This document shows, one piece after another, positions 17,094-26,008 of a stretch of DNA of 64,000 nucleotides. A model generated the notes under the pieces. It ran no database searches. It was not told the DNA's origin and worked only from the letters and a program-made list of their open reading frames with translations. Source of the DNA: Methyloradius palustris (GTDB lineage Bacteria; Pseudomonadota; Gammaproteobacteria; Burkholderiales; Methylophilaceae). Position 1 is the first letter of the stretch. Every line of letters starts with the position of its first letter. Where the stretch lies: NCBI RefSeq assembly GCF_019703875.1, contig NZ_AP024110.1, forward strand, positions 992,001-1,056,000, written 5' to 3'. A program made the translations under genes and the position numbers.

Positions 17094-17678
17094 TTAGGGG
17101 GTGAGTTGTTTAGTGCGTTGAATAGGTTTTTTTGCATGATGCTTACTTGCTAATAGATAGTCCCAGAATCCGCTGGTCACGCCATAGTATCCAGGCTGGT
17201 TAACATGGTGGTGCAAGGCATGCCAGCGCTTACGCTGCTTAAGCCACGCGCTATCACTGCGCCAATGGTGAATCGCGTGATGTGTGACTGCGTAAGATAG
17301 ATAACCCGTCATTACCCCAAGTGTTAGCGCAGAAGCGCGTAAAACATCAGTTGCAAATAAAGCAGGCATAAAAATCAGTATCACGATGAGTGATGCACTC
17401 AATATCGTAGGCGCGCAAATTAAGGCGGTAGGTCGCTGGTGATGTTCTGCATGCCAGCGGTTAAATGGGCGCAGCCCATGCAGTACGAACCGATGCAAAA
17501 TATATTCAATAACAGTCCAGCCAACTAAGCCCAGAAATACTAAGCCAAATACCGGCAGCTCGCAGCCCGAAGGCACAAACGCAATCAGATAAGCCAGCAG
17601 CCCCAATACTGTGAGGCTATACAGCGCAAAATCAGTCACATAAGCAAGCTTGCTGTGCTCTAGTTTAAAAAGACCCAT
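17094..17678 (-). CDS. Fatty acid hydroxylase / sterol desaturase superfamily membrane protein
   Basis: A 194-residue integral membrane protein with the histidine boxes of diiron hydroxylases: HRFVLH, HAEHH, HHAIHH and HALHHH. About four hydrophobic helices surround them. The family inserts oxygen into lipid, sterol or carotenoid substrates. The compact size resembles ceramide/fatty-acid 2-hydroxylase or carotenoid hydroxylase members, but the substrate cannot be assigned. GAGGA precedes the ATG by six bases. Confidence 0.8.
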   Translation of the reverse strand: MGLFKLEHSKLAYVTDFALYSLTVLGLLAYLIAFVPSGCELPVFGLVFLGLVGWTVIEYILHRFVLHGLRPFNRWHAEHHQRPTALICAPTILSASLIVILIFMPALFATDVLRASALTLGVMTGYLSYAVTHHAIHHWRSDSAWLKQRKRWHALHHHVNQPGYYGVTSGFWDYLLASKHHAKKPIQRTKQLTP

Positions 17679-17917
17679 GCATTTCCTCGGTTTGTTATTT
17701 AGCGGAGTAGCCGACTCAGTATGCGCGTAATAACACTAAAGGTGTGTTCGTTGCCGTACTTACTCGATTTAAAAGATGGGTGAATGGATTGCTATTGATG
17801 CAGTATTTTTAAATTGATGAATATTTACAGATCGTGTCAACAAACATAGATAGACCTTCGTTAAAGCAGTTACCCAGTAGCTTTAAAGCTGGCAACTTAC
17901 TCTTGGAGATATACATC

Positions 17918-18055
17918 ATGAAAAAAAGTATCGCTGCTATCACCGCAATGTTAGTTCTGTTGGCTTTTTCATCTGCTTACGCTGACGAATCAAAAGCACC
18001 TGTAAAACATGTACATAAACATCATATGAAAAAAGCTGCAGCTGCAGCCAAGTAA
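17918..18055 (+). CDS. Small secreted Lys/His-rich peptide (45 aa)
   Basis: The product has a clear signal peptide (MKKSIAAITAMLVLLAFSSAYA, cleavage before DESK) and a mature part of only about 23 residues: basic, with HVHKHH and a K-K-Ala-rich tail. Such peptides could bind metal or polyanions, but I recognise no family. GGAG sits ten bases before the ATG. An ATG further upstream in frame would destroy the signal peptide. A strong terminator follows, which supports a real single-gene transcript. Confidence 0.65.
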   Translation: MKKSIAAITAMLVLLAFSSAYADESKAPVKHVHKHHMKKAAAAAK

Positions 18056-18097
18056 TACAAGCAAGTTGTAGAAGAAATAACCCGATAAGGGTTTGAA

Positions 18098-18132
18098 TAA
18101 AAGGCCTCGTGTATGCGAGGCTTTTTGTTTTT
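18098..18132 (+). terminator. Rho-independent terminator after the small peptide gene
   Basis: Stem GCCTCG (18104-18109) with CGAGGC (18116-18121), extended by A/T pairs on both sides, a six-base loop, then a long T-rich tail (18122-18132). Confidence 0.85.
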
Positions 18133-18267
18133 TATGATTTGAGTTGGTTGTTTGGTATGACAAACTGCCGATTAGTCATGAATATTTAACCTGAACTTCA
18201 TAAAATACGGGTTAAAGCATTTTAAATAATAAGATGCTAATAAATAACAAAGCACTAGGGGCTGGGC

Positions 18268-19620
18268 GTGTATCAAGATATCAACCAAAAAATTTCAGCA
18301 ATCTCCACTCTGTTTTTCGTGTTGCTGGCCACAGCTGTTTCTTCAGCCTATGCTGAGGGCGAATTGTCAGCAAATACCGAGGAAGCATGGAATGCCAAGT
18401 TCCAATCCACAGTAGTTTGGCAAAAGAAAAATGGCTTTAACGCGCCATACTCTGGCCCTAATAGTTTGATCACTGCGCCTGAGCGCAGCTATTCATGGAC
18501 TTCAACACTTTTTCTGGGCTTCAGGCCGTGGCAGGGTGGTGAAATCTACTTTAATCCTGAAATGGCACAAGGTTTACCTTTGTCTGACCTTACTGGGTTG
18601 GGAGGTTTAAGCAATGGTGAAATGGCGAGAACCTCTGGTGCCAAGCCTACGATTTATCGAGCACGACTTTATCTAAAGCAAACTTGGAATTTTGGCGGTG
18701 AGCAGGATTATGTGGCCTCTGACCAGAATCAACTGGCGGGTTACGTCGATAGGCGCAGACTCGTGCTGAGTGTGGGCAACATGTCAGTGATGGATACTTT
18801 TGATGATAACGCCTATAGCCATGACCCGCGTACCCAGTTTATGAACTGGTCGCTGATGGCAAATGGCGCTTACGATTATGCAGCTGATTCCCGTGGATAT
18901 TCCTGGGGAGCAGTGGCTGAGTATTTTTATGATGATTGGGCGATACGGGCTGGGCGTTTTGAGCAGCCAAGACATCCTAATCAGTTAGCGCTAGATGCGA
19001 ATATCTTTAAACACTATGGCGACCAAGTGGAGTTTGAGCAGGGCTACCAGTGGCGCGGTCAGCCAGGTAAATTCAGGTTGCTCGGGTTTCGTAATCGCAC
19101 TGTGATGTCTAAATTTACAGATGCCTTAAACGAGGCTGCCTTGAGCGGTGGCGTACCCGACATCAATAAAGTGCGTGATGGCGAGCAAACCAAATACGGA
19201 TTTGGCTTTAGTATGGACCAAGCGCTCAGTCATGATTTTGGTGTGTTCGCCAAAGCCAGTTGGGCCGATGGCCAAACTGAAACCTATGCATTTACCGAAA
19301 TCGATAATGCCATGTCTGCAGGCTTTGCCCTTAAAGGCGGTCAGTGGAAACGCCCTGACGATACATTTGGCTTAGCCCTCATGCGCAACGGGTTATCTTC
19401 AGCCCGCCAAGACTACCTAAGGGCTGGTGGTATCAGCTTCTTTATCGGCGATGGTGCCTTGAATTATCACCCTGAGCAAATCGTTGAGACCTACTACAGC
19501 TTGAAGGCGACTGAACATGTATGGCTGACGGCAGATTACCAGCATATTCAGAACCCAGCCTATAACGCAGACCGTGGCCCAGTTGATTTGATCGCGTTTC
19601 GCGCACATGTTGAGTATTAA
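18268..19620 (+). CDS. Carbohydrate-selective porin, OprB-like
   Basis: A 450-residue outer-membrane beta barrel with a signal peptide ending AYA-EG (about residue 30). Further support comes from repeated amphipathic strands, family motifs such as SYSWTSTLFLGFRPWQGGEIYFNPE, and a C-terminal strand ending in an aromatic residue (FRAHVEY). OprB-type porins pass sugars and other small solutes. The start is GTG, preceded by AGGGGC. It stands alone. The substrate is unknown. Confidence 0.82.
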   Translation: MYQDINQKISAISTLFFVLLATAVSSAYAEGELSANTEEAWNAKFQSTVVWQKKNGFNAPYSGPNSLITAPERSYSWTSTLFLGFRPWQGGEIYFNPEMAQGLPLSDLTGLGGLSNGEMARTSGAKPTIYRARLYLKQTWNFGGEQDYVASDQNQLAGYVDRRRLVLSVGNMSVMDTFDDNAYSHDPRTQFMNWSLMANGAYDYAADSRGYSWGAVAEYFYDDWAIRAGRFEQPRHPNQLALDANIFKHYGDQVEFEQGYQWRGQPGKFRLLGFRNRTVMSKFTDALNEAALSGGVPDINKVRDGEQTKYGFGFSMDQALSHDFGVFAKASWADGQTETYAFTEIDNAMSAGFALKGGQWKRPDDTFGLALMRNGLSSARQDYLRAGGISFFIGDGALNYHPEQIVETYYSLKATEHVWLTADYQHIQNPAYNADRGPVDLIAFRAHVEY

Positions 19621-19692
19621 TTTCGGTACTTACCATTGTCGATAATCAATGTGTGTAAATTACTGATTCATTGAGTAATATCACGTATTTAC

Positions 19693-19720
19693 TTGACACG
19701 ATTTTTGGAAGTAGTATGGT
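19693..19720 (+). promoter_or_regulatory. Candidate sigma-70 promoter of the sensor kinase module
   Basis: A perfect -35 box TTGACA (19693-19698) and TATGGT (19715-19720) as -10, with a 16-bp spacer, about 55 bp before the ribosome site of the kinase gene. It is the best promoter match in this gap. Confidence 0.5.
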
Positions 19721-19781
19721 ATTTATGCAACTGTAAATTAATAACAACAAAGTATGCTGAGGTTTCGAGGGGAGATGTTGA

Positions 19782-21158
19782 GTGCCCGCCTTAAAAACAA
19801 AAAAAGATATGCTCATCTCAGCAGGTATTGTTCTGGCATTTGTTCTGCTCGTTGTTATTTCCTTCATTACCTACACCCGCACCAGTCAGTTTATGGCGAG
19901 CTCTCGCTGGGTTGATCATACCTATACTGTACTTTCTCAAATCAATCTCCTACTCTCTGAATTAAAAGATGCAGAAACCAGCCAGCGCGGTTTTTTACTG
20001 ACTAATGATGAGAAATTTCTTGAGCCATATAACAAAGCGGTCTCAAACCTACCAAATTCAATCCAGCGTCTTAAATCCCTCACAAAAGATAATTTCGATC
20101 AGCAAGACGATATTGCGTTATTTGAAGAGTTAGCCAATCGCAAATTACTTTTCCTCGAGCAAGCCATCAATATGCAGCGTCAGCATGCTTGGAAAGGCAA
20201 TGAGGATATATTGCAGACCTTGCAAGGCGGCAAGATGACTATGGATGAGTTGCGCTTGCATATTCAAACCATGACATTGCGAGAAGAACGGCTTTTAGAT
20301 CAGCGCGCTGAATCAGAAAAAGCGCATGCGGTTTCAACCCAGCGCTGGATTTTATTCGGAAATTTAGGTGCCATACTGTTGATTTTGACTTCATTTTTGC
20401 TGCTCAGGCAGCAGATCAAACAGCGTATTGTCGCGCAACGCCGAGCCGAAAAAACTGCACTGCAACTTGAGATCACTAACAAAGAACTAGAAAGTTTTAG
20501 CTATTCCGTTTCGCATGATTTGCGCTCTCCATTGCGTGCGATTGATGGCTACTCACGCATGTTTGAAGAAGACTATGGTGACAAAGTCGATGAAGAGGGC
20601 AGGCGCCTGCTTGGTGTGGTCAGGGCTAATAGCAAAAAAATGCGCATGCTGATTGATGACTTGCTTGATTTTGCACGCACAGGCCGTCAAGCCATGGATC
20701 GTCAGGAGGTGGATATGAACCAGCTAGTTGATGAGGTATGGGCTGAAGTGCTTGTTGCAGAACATCCTAACCCTACCTTGCAATTCTACAAACATAGCTT
20801 GCAGCCAGTTTGGGGCGATCCAGTATTACTGAAGCAGCTATTAAGTAATTTACTTTCTAATGCCGTTAAATACAGCAGCACTAGAGAGCAGCCTAAAGTA
20901 GAGATTTCATCCAGAGAAAAAGATCGAGAAATAATCTACCAAATACAAGATAACGGAGTAGGGTTTGATATGCGTTATTACAAAAAACTCTTCGGCGTGT
21001 TTCAACGATTGCATACAGCTGAGGAGTTTCCTGGCACTGGGGTTGGCCTAGCCATCGTGCAACGCATCATATTGCGCCACAACGGGCGCGTTTGGGCAGA
21101 GAGCGAGATCGAGGTTGGTAGCACGTTCAGCTTTAGTCTGCCAGTTAAGGAGGTGTAA
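19782..21158 (+). CDS. CHASE3-domain sensor histidine kinase
   Basis: A 458-residue membrane kinase: TM1 (about 10-32), a periplasmic CHASE3 sensor (about 38-180, with LKDAETSQRGFLLTND), TM2 (about 188-208), then HisKA with phospho-accepting His245 in SHDLRSPLRA and an HATPase domain (N-box LLSNLLSNAVKYSS, G boxes DNGVGFD and GTGVGLAIV). The start is GTG with GAGGGGAG upstream. It is followed 2 bp later by an Rcp1-like regulator and then by a c-di-GMP enzyme with its own receiver, so these are probably phosphotransfer partners. The stimulus is unknown. Confidence 0.88.
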   Translation: MPALKTKKDMLISAGIVLAFVLLVVISFITYTRTSQFMASSRWVDHTYTVLSQINLLLSELKDAETSQRGFLLTNDEKFLEPYNKAVSNLPNSIQRLKSLTKDNFDQQDDIALFEELANRKLLFLEQAINMQRQHAWKGNEDILQTLQGGKMTMDELRLHIQTMTLREERLLDQRAESEKAHAVSTQRWILFGNLGAILLILTSFLLLRQQIKQRIVAQRRAEKTALQLEITNKELESFSYSVSHDLRSPLRAIDGYSRMFEEDYGDKVDEEGRRLLGVVRANSKKMRMLIDDLLDFARTGRQAMDRQEVDMNQLVDEVWAEVLVAEHPNPTLQFYKHSLQPVWGDPVLLKQLLSNLLSNAVKYSSTREQPKVEISSREKDREIIYQIQDNGVGFDMRYYKKLFGVFQRLHTAEEFPGTGVGLAIVQRIILRHNGRVWAESEIEVGSTFSFSLPVKEV

Positions 21159-21160
21159 TC

Positions 21161-21607
21161 ATGCCAAATTCACAATTAGTCCATATTTTGCTGGCGGAAG
21201 ATAGCGAGACTGATGCCGAGATGACCATGCGTGCTTTGCGCAAAATCAATCTCAAGAATGAGATTGTCTGGGTGAGGGATGGTCAAGCGGCACTTGACTA
21301 TGTTTTTCATGAGGGTGAGTTCGTCGATAGGCCAAAACGTGTGCCTAAACTGATATTGCTGGACCTGAAAATGCCCAAGGTGGATGGTATAGAGGTCCTG
21401 CAAAAGCTAAAAAGTACGGCATCTACCAGGCAAATTCCAGTGGTGATGCTGACCTCAAGTGCAGAGGAGCAAGACATTGTGAGAAGTTATGAACTCGGTG
21501 TGAATAGTTATCTCGTGAAACCAGTGGAGTTTGACCGCTTTGTTGAAGAGGTTTCTAAAGTTGGTTGCTATTGGGGGATATTGAATAAAATCCCCAGCAA
21601 TATATAG
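21161..21607 (+). CDS. Single-domain response regulator, Rcp1-like
   Basis: A 148-residue stand-alone receiver. Acidic pocket AEDSETD (12-18), phospho-accepting Asp68 in LILLDLKMPK, and the conserved switch Thr/Ser and Lys (MLTSSAEE, VKPVEF). The insertion VFHEGEFVDRPKRVP before the Asp strand is typical of Rcp1-type regulators paired with bacteriophytochrome-like or CHASE3 kinases. There is no output domain. It likely relays phosphate between the kinase upstream and the GGDEF-EAL protein downstream or another partner. Confidence 0.87.
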   Translation: MPNSQLVHILLAEDSETDAEMTMRALRKINLKNEIVWVRDGQAALDYVFHEGEFVDRPKRVPKLILLDLKMPKVDGIEVLQKLKSTASTRQIPVVMLTSSAEEQDIVRSYELGVNSYLVKPVEFDRFVEEVSKVGCYWGILNKIPSNI

Positions 21608-21649
21608 CCATAAAATATTGATGGTTAATTAAAAAGAACCGCTGCCAGT

Positions 21650-23764
21650 ATGAAACTACTAAAAATATTATTAGTGGAAGACAGCCCAACTGATGCCGAA
21701 CTGACGCTCAGGGAGTTAAAGCGGGGCGGGGTGGTGTGCGACATTAAACATGTAGATACCGAGCATGACTATCGTCATCAATTAAGCCATTTTCAGCCAG
21801 ATATTATCCTCTCAGATTACTCCTTACCAACCTTTGATGGCCTGAGGGCGCTTGAGATAGTCAAGGCAGAACAGCCGGATATTCCATTCATCTTTGTCTC
21901 AGGCACCATGGGTGAAGAAACTGCAATTGAGTCCTTGAAGCAAGGCGCGATGGATTACATCATTAAAGGTAATTTGTCGCGATTACCCACTGCGATCAAC
22001 AATGCACTAGACCGAGTGCAAAAACGAGAAGCGCTCAAGCAGGCTGAAGAGGCTCTGCTACTGCATAATCACGCAATAGAGGTGAGCGCAACGCCTACCT
22101 TGATCGTGGATGTGAGTGCGTCTGGCATGCCTATAATCTACATCAACCATGCATTTGAGCATGTGACTGGCTATTCAAAAGAGGAAGTCATCGGCCGCAA
22201 TTGGAATTTCCTGCAGGGCGACGATACGAATCAATTAGAGCTTGAGAAATTGCGCCAGGCGATTGAAGAAGGTTCTGCCAGCTCAGCCGTTTTACGTAAC
22301 TATCGCAAAGATGGTAGCCTGTTCATTAATGAGCTTTATCTCTCCCCCGTACTCACTAACCCGAATGGCAAAGTGCAGTATTACGTGGGTGTGCAAAATG
22401 ATATTACCCAGATTCGACAATATCAGGAGGCGCTGGAACGACAGGCTAATTACGATTTATTGACTGGCCTTGCTAACCGTAACTTGCTGAAAGAGCGTAT
22501 CAAGCACGCGTTTAATGAAGGGCGCCGCAGTGGCAAGGTATTTACGGTCGCATTTATCGACATTGATAACTTCAAACGAGTGAATGATAGCTTGGGGCAC
22601 AGCATCGGGGACGAGCTGATCAAAATGGTAGCCGAGCGTCTGCAGCACTGTGTGCGCGAGGGCGATACAGTCGCGCGGGTAGGTGGGGATGAGTTTGTCA
22701 TGCTTCTGACTAGTCAGTCTTCAGAAGAGAGTACGCATGTTGTTTTACAGCGCATCAATATTGAAATGGGTAAACCATTTCCATTGACTAAAAAACAACT
22801 CACAGTGACTTGCAGTATCGGTTTGGCAAGTTTCCCGCGTGATGGTGATAATGCAGAGACGCTGATGGCTAACGCCGATAGTGCAATGTATAGAGCCAAG
22901 GCTAACGGCCGTAATAACTTTCAGTTTTATGCAAAAGAGATGAATGCAGAGCTGGGCGAGCGTTTATCACTGGAAAACGATTTGTGGCATGCACTTGAAC
23001 GAGACGAATTAATACTACATTACCAGCCCCAAATTAACATGTTCACTGGTGAAGTGATTGGGATGGAAGCGCTCGTCCGTTGGCAGCATCCAACGCGAGG
23101 GCTCATTCCACCCATACAGTTTATTTCAATCGCTGAAGACGATGGTTTGATCATTCCTATAGGCGAATGGGTATTGAGGAAAGCCTGTGAAGATAATCAG
23201 CAATTACAGCTAGATGGTTTTAAACCCATTCGAGTAGCAGTCAATCTATCGGCACGACAGCTGGTGCAGAAGAGTTTGGTACGCACCGTGAGCCAGATTC
23301 TGGCACAAACGCGCATGCAGCCACAATATCTTGAGCTTGAGATTACGGAAAGCATGATTATGCACAACGTAGAAGACTCCATCAGCTTGCTCAGTAAAAT
23401 CAATAAACTGGGAGTACAGCTGTCGCTGGATGACTTTGGCACTGGCTATTCAAGCCTCGCTTATTTAAAGCGTTTTCCTATCAAACGCTTAAAGATTGAT
23501 AAATCGTTCATCCGTGACATAGCTACAGACCCCAATGATGCGATTATTTCACGTTCAATTATAGCTCTGGCGCATGCCTTGCAGGTTGAATCTATAGCCG
23601 AAGGTGTAGAGACGGTTGAGCAATTTGAATTTTTGAAGGCTAATGGCTGTAATGAAGTACAAGGCTATCTGTTCAGCAAGCCTCTGCCGATCGATGCGCT
23701 ACGTATTTTTCTTGCATCAAACCCAGTTAGAACGACTATCCCCAGCGCAGCATTAGATTTCTAG
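21650..23764 (+). CDS. REC-PAS-GGDEF-EAL c-di-GMP signalling protein
   Basis: A 704-residue soluble protein: an N-terminal receiver with phospho-acceptor Asp56, a PAS domain (about 140-260, PAC motif YYVGVQNDIT), a GGDEF domain (GGDEF intact at 345-349, I-site REGD five residues before) and an EAL domain (EAL at 473-475, DDFGTGYSSL conserved). Both halves keep catalytic motifs, so it could make and degrade cyclic di-GMP, with the balance set by phosphorylation. It is the third gene of the kinase-regulator module. The 42-bp gap suggests co-transcription. Confidence 0.9.
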   Translation: MKLLKILLVEDSPTDAELTLRELKRGGVVCDIKHVDTEHDYRHQLSHFQPDIILSDYSLPTFDGLRALEIVKAEQPDIPFIFVSGTMGEETAIESLKQGAMDYIIKGNLSRLPTAINNALDRVQKREALKQAEEALLLHNHAIEVSATPTLIVDVSASGMPIIYINHAFEHVTGYSKEEVIGRNWNFLQGDDTNQLELEKLRQAIEEGSASSAVLRNYRKDGSLFINELYLSPVLTNPNGKVQYYVGVQNDITQIRQYQEALERQANYDLLTGLANRNLLKERIKHAFNEGRRSGKVFTVAFIDIDNFKRVNDSLGHSIGDELIKMVAERLQHCVREGDTVARVGGDEFVMLLTSQSSEESTHVVLQRINIEMGKPFPLTKKQLTVTCSIGLASFPRDGDNAETLMANADSAMYRAKANGRNNFQFYAKEMNAELGERLSLENDLWHALERDELILHYQPQINMFTGEVIGMEALVRWQHPTRGLIPPIQFISIAEDDGLIIPIGEWVLRKACEDNQQLQLDGFKPIRVAVNLSARQLVQKSLVRTVSQILAQTRMQPQYLELEITESMIMHNVEDSISLLSKINKLGVQLSLDDFGTGYSSLAYLKRFPIKRLKIDKSFIRDIATDPNDAIISRSIIALAHALQVESIAEGVETVEQFEFLKANGCNEVQGYLFSKPLPIDALRIFLASNPVRTTIPSAALDF

Positions 23765-23779
23765 TGCTGCCTCAAATAT

Positions 23780-25015
23780 CTAGTGCAGCGTTGGATTTTT
23801 AGTGGGCGCTTTCACCAGCTCGGTAAAAAGCTTTCTGTATGCCGCAATGCCATCTTTGATGTGGTAACGCTCCACCACTGTTTTACGTGCGGCGGTTCTT
23901 AAATATTGCATCTGGTCTGGGTGTGCGAATACGCTATCAACCGCATCAGCAATCGCGTCAGGAGAGAAGAAATCAACCAGCAATCCGTTGCTTCTATGGT
24001 TAATCACTTCTTTCACAGGAGCCGTATTCGAACCTATGACCAAACACTCGGCAGACATGGCCTCCAGCATGGACCACGAAAGCACGAACGGCACAGTGAG
24101 ATAGACGTGGGCAGATGAAACTTGTAGCACCTTGAGGTATTGCTGATAGGGGATTTTGCCTAAAAATATTACGCGTGCTGGGTCTATTTTCACCTGCTTC
24201 AGCATCTGTGCGCGATAGGTTTCACCAGCAGGTAACTTACGGCCGTAACTGACATCATCGCCGCCGACTATCAAAATGTAAGTATTGGGGCGGCGCTCGC
24301 AGATTTTCTCGGCGGCTCGCATGAATTGGTGAAAGCCGCGATACGGCTCAAGATTGCGCGAAACATAGGTGATGATTTCATTCTCACGCGTCAGTTTAAG
24401 GCCGGAGCCGAATTCCAGAGTCGCAGTGCTGTCAGGTACGGCCAAATCAGTATTCACACCTTCATGCGCCAGCCTGATTTTGCCGCGATATTCTTCAGGG
24501 TAAAGATTGCGCTGCCAAGCCGTAGGGCTGATGCCCATATCAGCTGCCTGTAGTGAGAGCAAGTTGGTGATGTTTTTGGTGCGAATACGCAAGTGGTCAT
24601 CCAGCCCAACTGGGTACTCTGGGTCAAAGCCCGCGTCAGCTCCAGCGTTTTGGTAAAAAAATTCGAAGAAAGTCAGCAACGGCACATTGGGGTAAATATC
24701 TTTCGGGTATATGGCTTCACCCCAACCCATGTGAGCCACCATGATGTCCGGCTCAAAGCCTGTTTTTTTGAGTTCCAGCAGGGCTTTTGCCACACCTTGG
24801 CCTCTTAGCACATGCGCTTCAGTATCCGCGATATACGGGTGAATGCCTGTAGTCACTTTGCGTGCAGGGCTATGATTGATGCGCTGAACACCTTGCATGC
24901 CTGGCGCATGGGGCTCGCACAAGGTGACAATCTGGTGGCCGCCTTCAGTCAGTAAGTCTTGGACGATATGGCGAAACTGCCCGGGGAAGTTTTGATGGAT
25001 AAAAATAATTTTCAT
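23780..25015 (-). CDS. Glycosyltransferase, GT4 family
   Basis: A 411-residue cytosolic retaining glycosyltransferase with the GT-B layout. The N-terminal half opens KIIFIHQNFPGQFRHIV. The C-terminal half has VSRNLEPYRGFHQFMRA and the nucleotide-sugar-binding LSWSMLEAMSAECLVIGSNTAPVKEVI. Members elongate polysaccharides or glycolipids. There are no neighbouring sugar genes. It ends 15 bp from the convergent GGDEF-EAL gene. The sugar donor and acceptor are unknown. Confidence 0.83.
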   Translation of the reverse strand: MKIIFIHQNFPGQFRHIVQDLLTEGGHQIVTLCEPHAPGMQGVQRINHSPARKVTTGIHPYIADTEAHVLRGQGVAKALLELKKTGFEPDIMVAHMGWGEAIYPKDIYPNVPLLTFFEFFYQNAGADAGFDPEYPVGLDDHLRIRTKNITNLLSLQAADMGISPTAWQRNLYPEEYRGKIRLAHEGVNTDLAVPDSTATLEFGSGLKLTRENEIITYVSRNLEPYRGFHQFMRAAEKICERRPNTYILIVGGDDVSYGRKLPAGETYRAQMLKQVKIDPARVIFLGKIPYQQYLKVLQVSSAHVYLTVPFVLSWSMLEAMSAECLVIGSNTAPVKEVINHRSNGLLVDFFSPDAIADAVDSVFAHPDQMQYLRTAARKTVVERYHIKDGIAAYRKLFTELVKAPTKNPTLH

Positions 25016-25091
25016 AGCGCATGATTAAAACATGAGGCCGCATTTAAGCAAAGTCGCGCAATCAAACCGAGGCCATGCTTATTTCAGCAAA

Positions 25092-25334
25092 TTATGGCTT
25101 GCAAGCAAAATGCATGAGACGTTTCTGGGTGACCAGGTTCTCTTCTTTGCTCATGGTGTCATAGCCGCTTTCACATAACCTTGCTGCTTTGGCATCACAT
25201 ACCTGCCAGTCGGCAAAGCCACTACAGTTCACTTCTTGTGAAGGTCGATTGACTGGTTTTGTAGAACTGAATGCACCACAACCTGTGAGGGTTAAAGAAA
25301 TGAGCATAGCGCTAACATAAGCAGAAGATTTCAT
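25092..25334 (-). CDS. Small lipoprotein (80 aa)
   Basis: The N-terminal signal MKSSAYVSAMLISLTLTGC ends in the lipobox LTGC, so Cys19 should be lipidated. The mature part has four further cysteines (CSGF, QVCDAK, RLCESG, FACKP), which could form two disulfides in the periplasm. The family is not recognised. It is transcribed alone or with the peroxiredoxin gene about 30 bp upstream. Confidence 0.68.
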   Translation of the reverse strand: MKSSAYVSAMLISLTLTGCGAFSSTKPVNRPSQEVNCSGFADWQVCDAKAARLCESGYDTMSKEENLVTQKRLMHFACKP

Positions 25335-25366
25335 GAGGTATAAGATTCCATTGAGTAGGGTGCGAT

Positions 25367-25891
25367 TTATATCAGTTTTTTCAAGTCGTCGATAATTTCT
25401 TGCGAATGGCGTGAAGTGTCTACGCTTTGGTAGATTTTAGCAATATTACCCTTGGGATCGATCAAAAAAGTATAGCGTTTTGCAATCTTGAATAAGCCTA
25501 GGTTGGTCAATGCGCCATAACTATCCGCGACTTTGCCATCAGCATCCGCCAGTAAAGGGAATGGCAGGCTATATTTTTTGGCAAAGGCAGCATGTGAGTC
25601 ACTGGTATCTACACTGATGCCAATCACCTGAGCCCCCAGTTTATCCAGTTGCGACATATCATCCCTGAAACTGCAGGCTTCTTTTGTGCAACCTGGCGTA
25701 TCGTCTTTGGGGTAAAAATAGAGCACGACCCATTTGCCTTGGTAATCCGAAAGTTGGTGGGGCTGTGCCTTTGCATCCTCCAGTTTAAATCCAGGCGCTG
25801 GCTGACCTATCTTTGGCACGTCAGCCGCGATAGCAACCGACTGCATCAACATTAGTAAGCTGGATAAGAGTGTGACTAATCTTAATTTCAT
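25367..25891 (-). CDS. Periplasmic peroxiredoxin, Bcp/PrxQ type
   Basis: A 174-residue thiol peroxidase reducing hydroperoxides. A signal peptide (MKLRLVTLLSSLLMLMQSVAIAA) suggests export, unlike cytosolic E. coli Bcp. The active site PKDDTPGCTKEACSFRDD carries the peroxidatic Cys and a second Cys five residues later, as in PrxQ. The remaining fold motifs (GISVDTSDSHAAFAKKY, TFLIDPKGNI) are present. The ATG at 25891 has GGAG five bases upstream. An upstream in-frame start would bury the signal peptide. Confidence 0.87.
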   Translation of the reverse strand: MKLRLVTLLSSLLMLMQSVAIAADVPKIGQPAPGFKLEDAKAQPHQLSDYQGKWVVLYFYPKDDTPGCTKEACSFRDDMSQLDKLGAQVIGISVDTSDSHAAFAKKYSLPFPLLADADGKVADSYGALTNLGLFKIAKRYTFLIDPKGNIAKIYQSVDTSRHSQEIIDDLKKLI

Positions 25892-26008
25892 GGTGACTCC
25901 GTTGAATGTTACTAAATCATATCGCTTATAAGCAGCACAGATGCTCGTTGTATAGAGCAGTATATTTGAGCAGCGTTCCATAATAATAAGGTTTGGGCAG
26001 AATCACCT

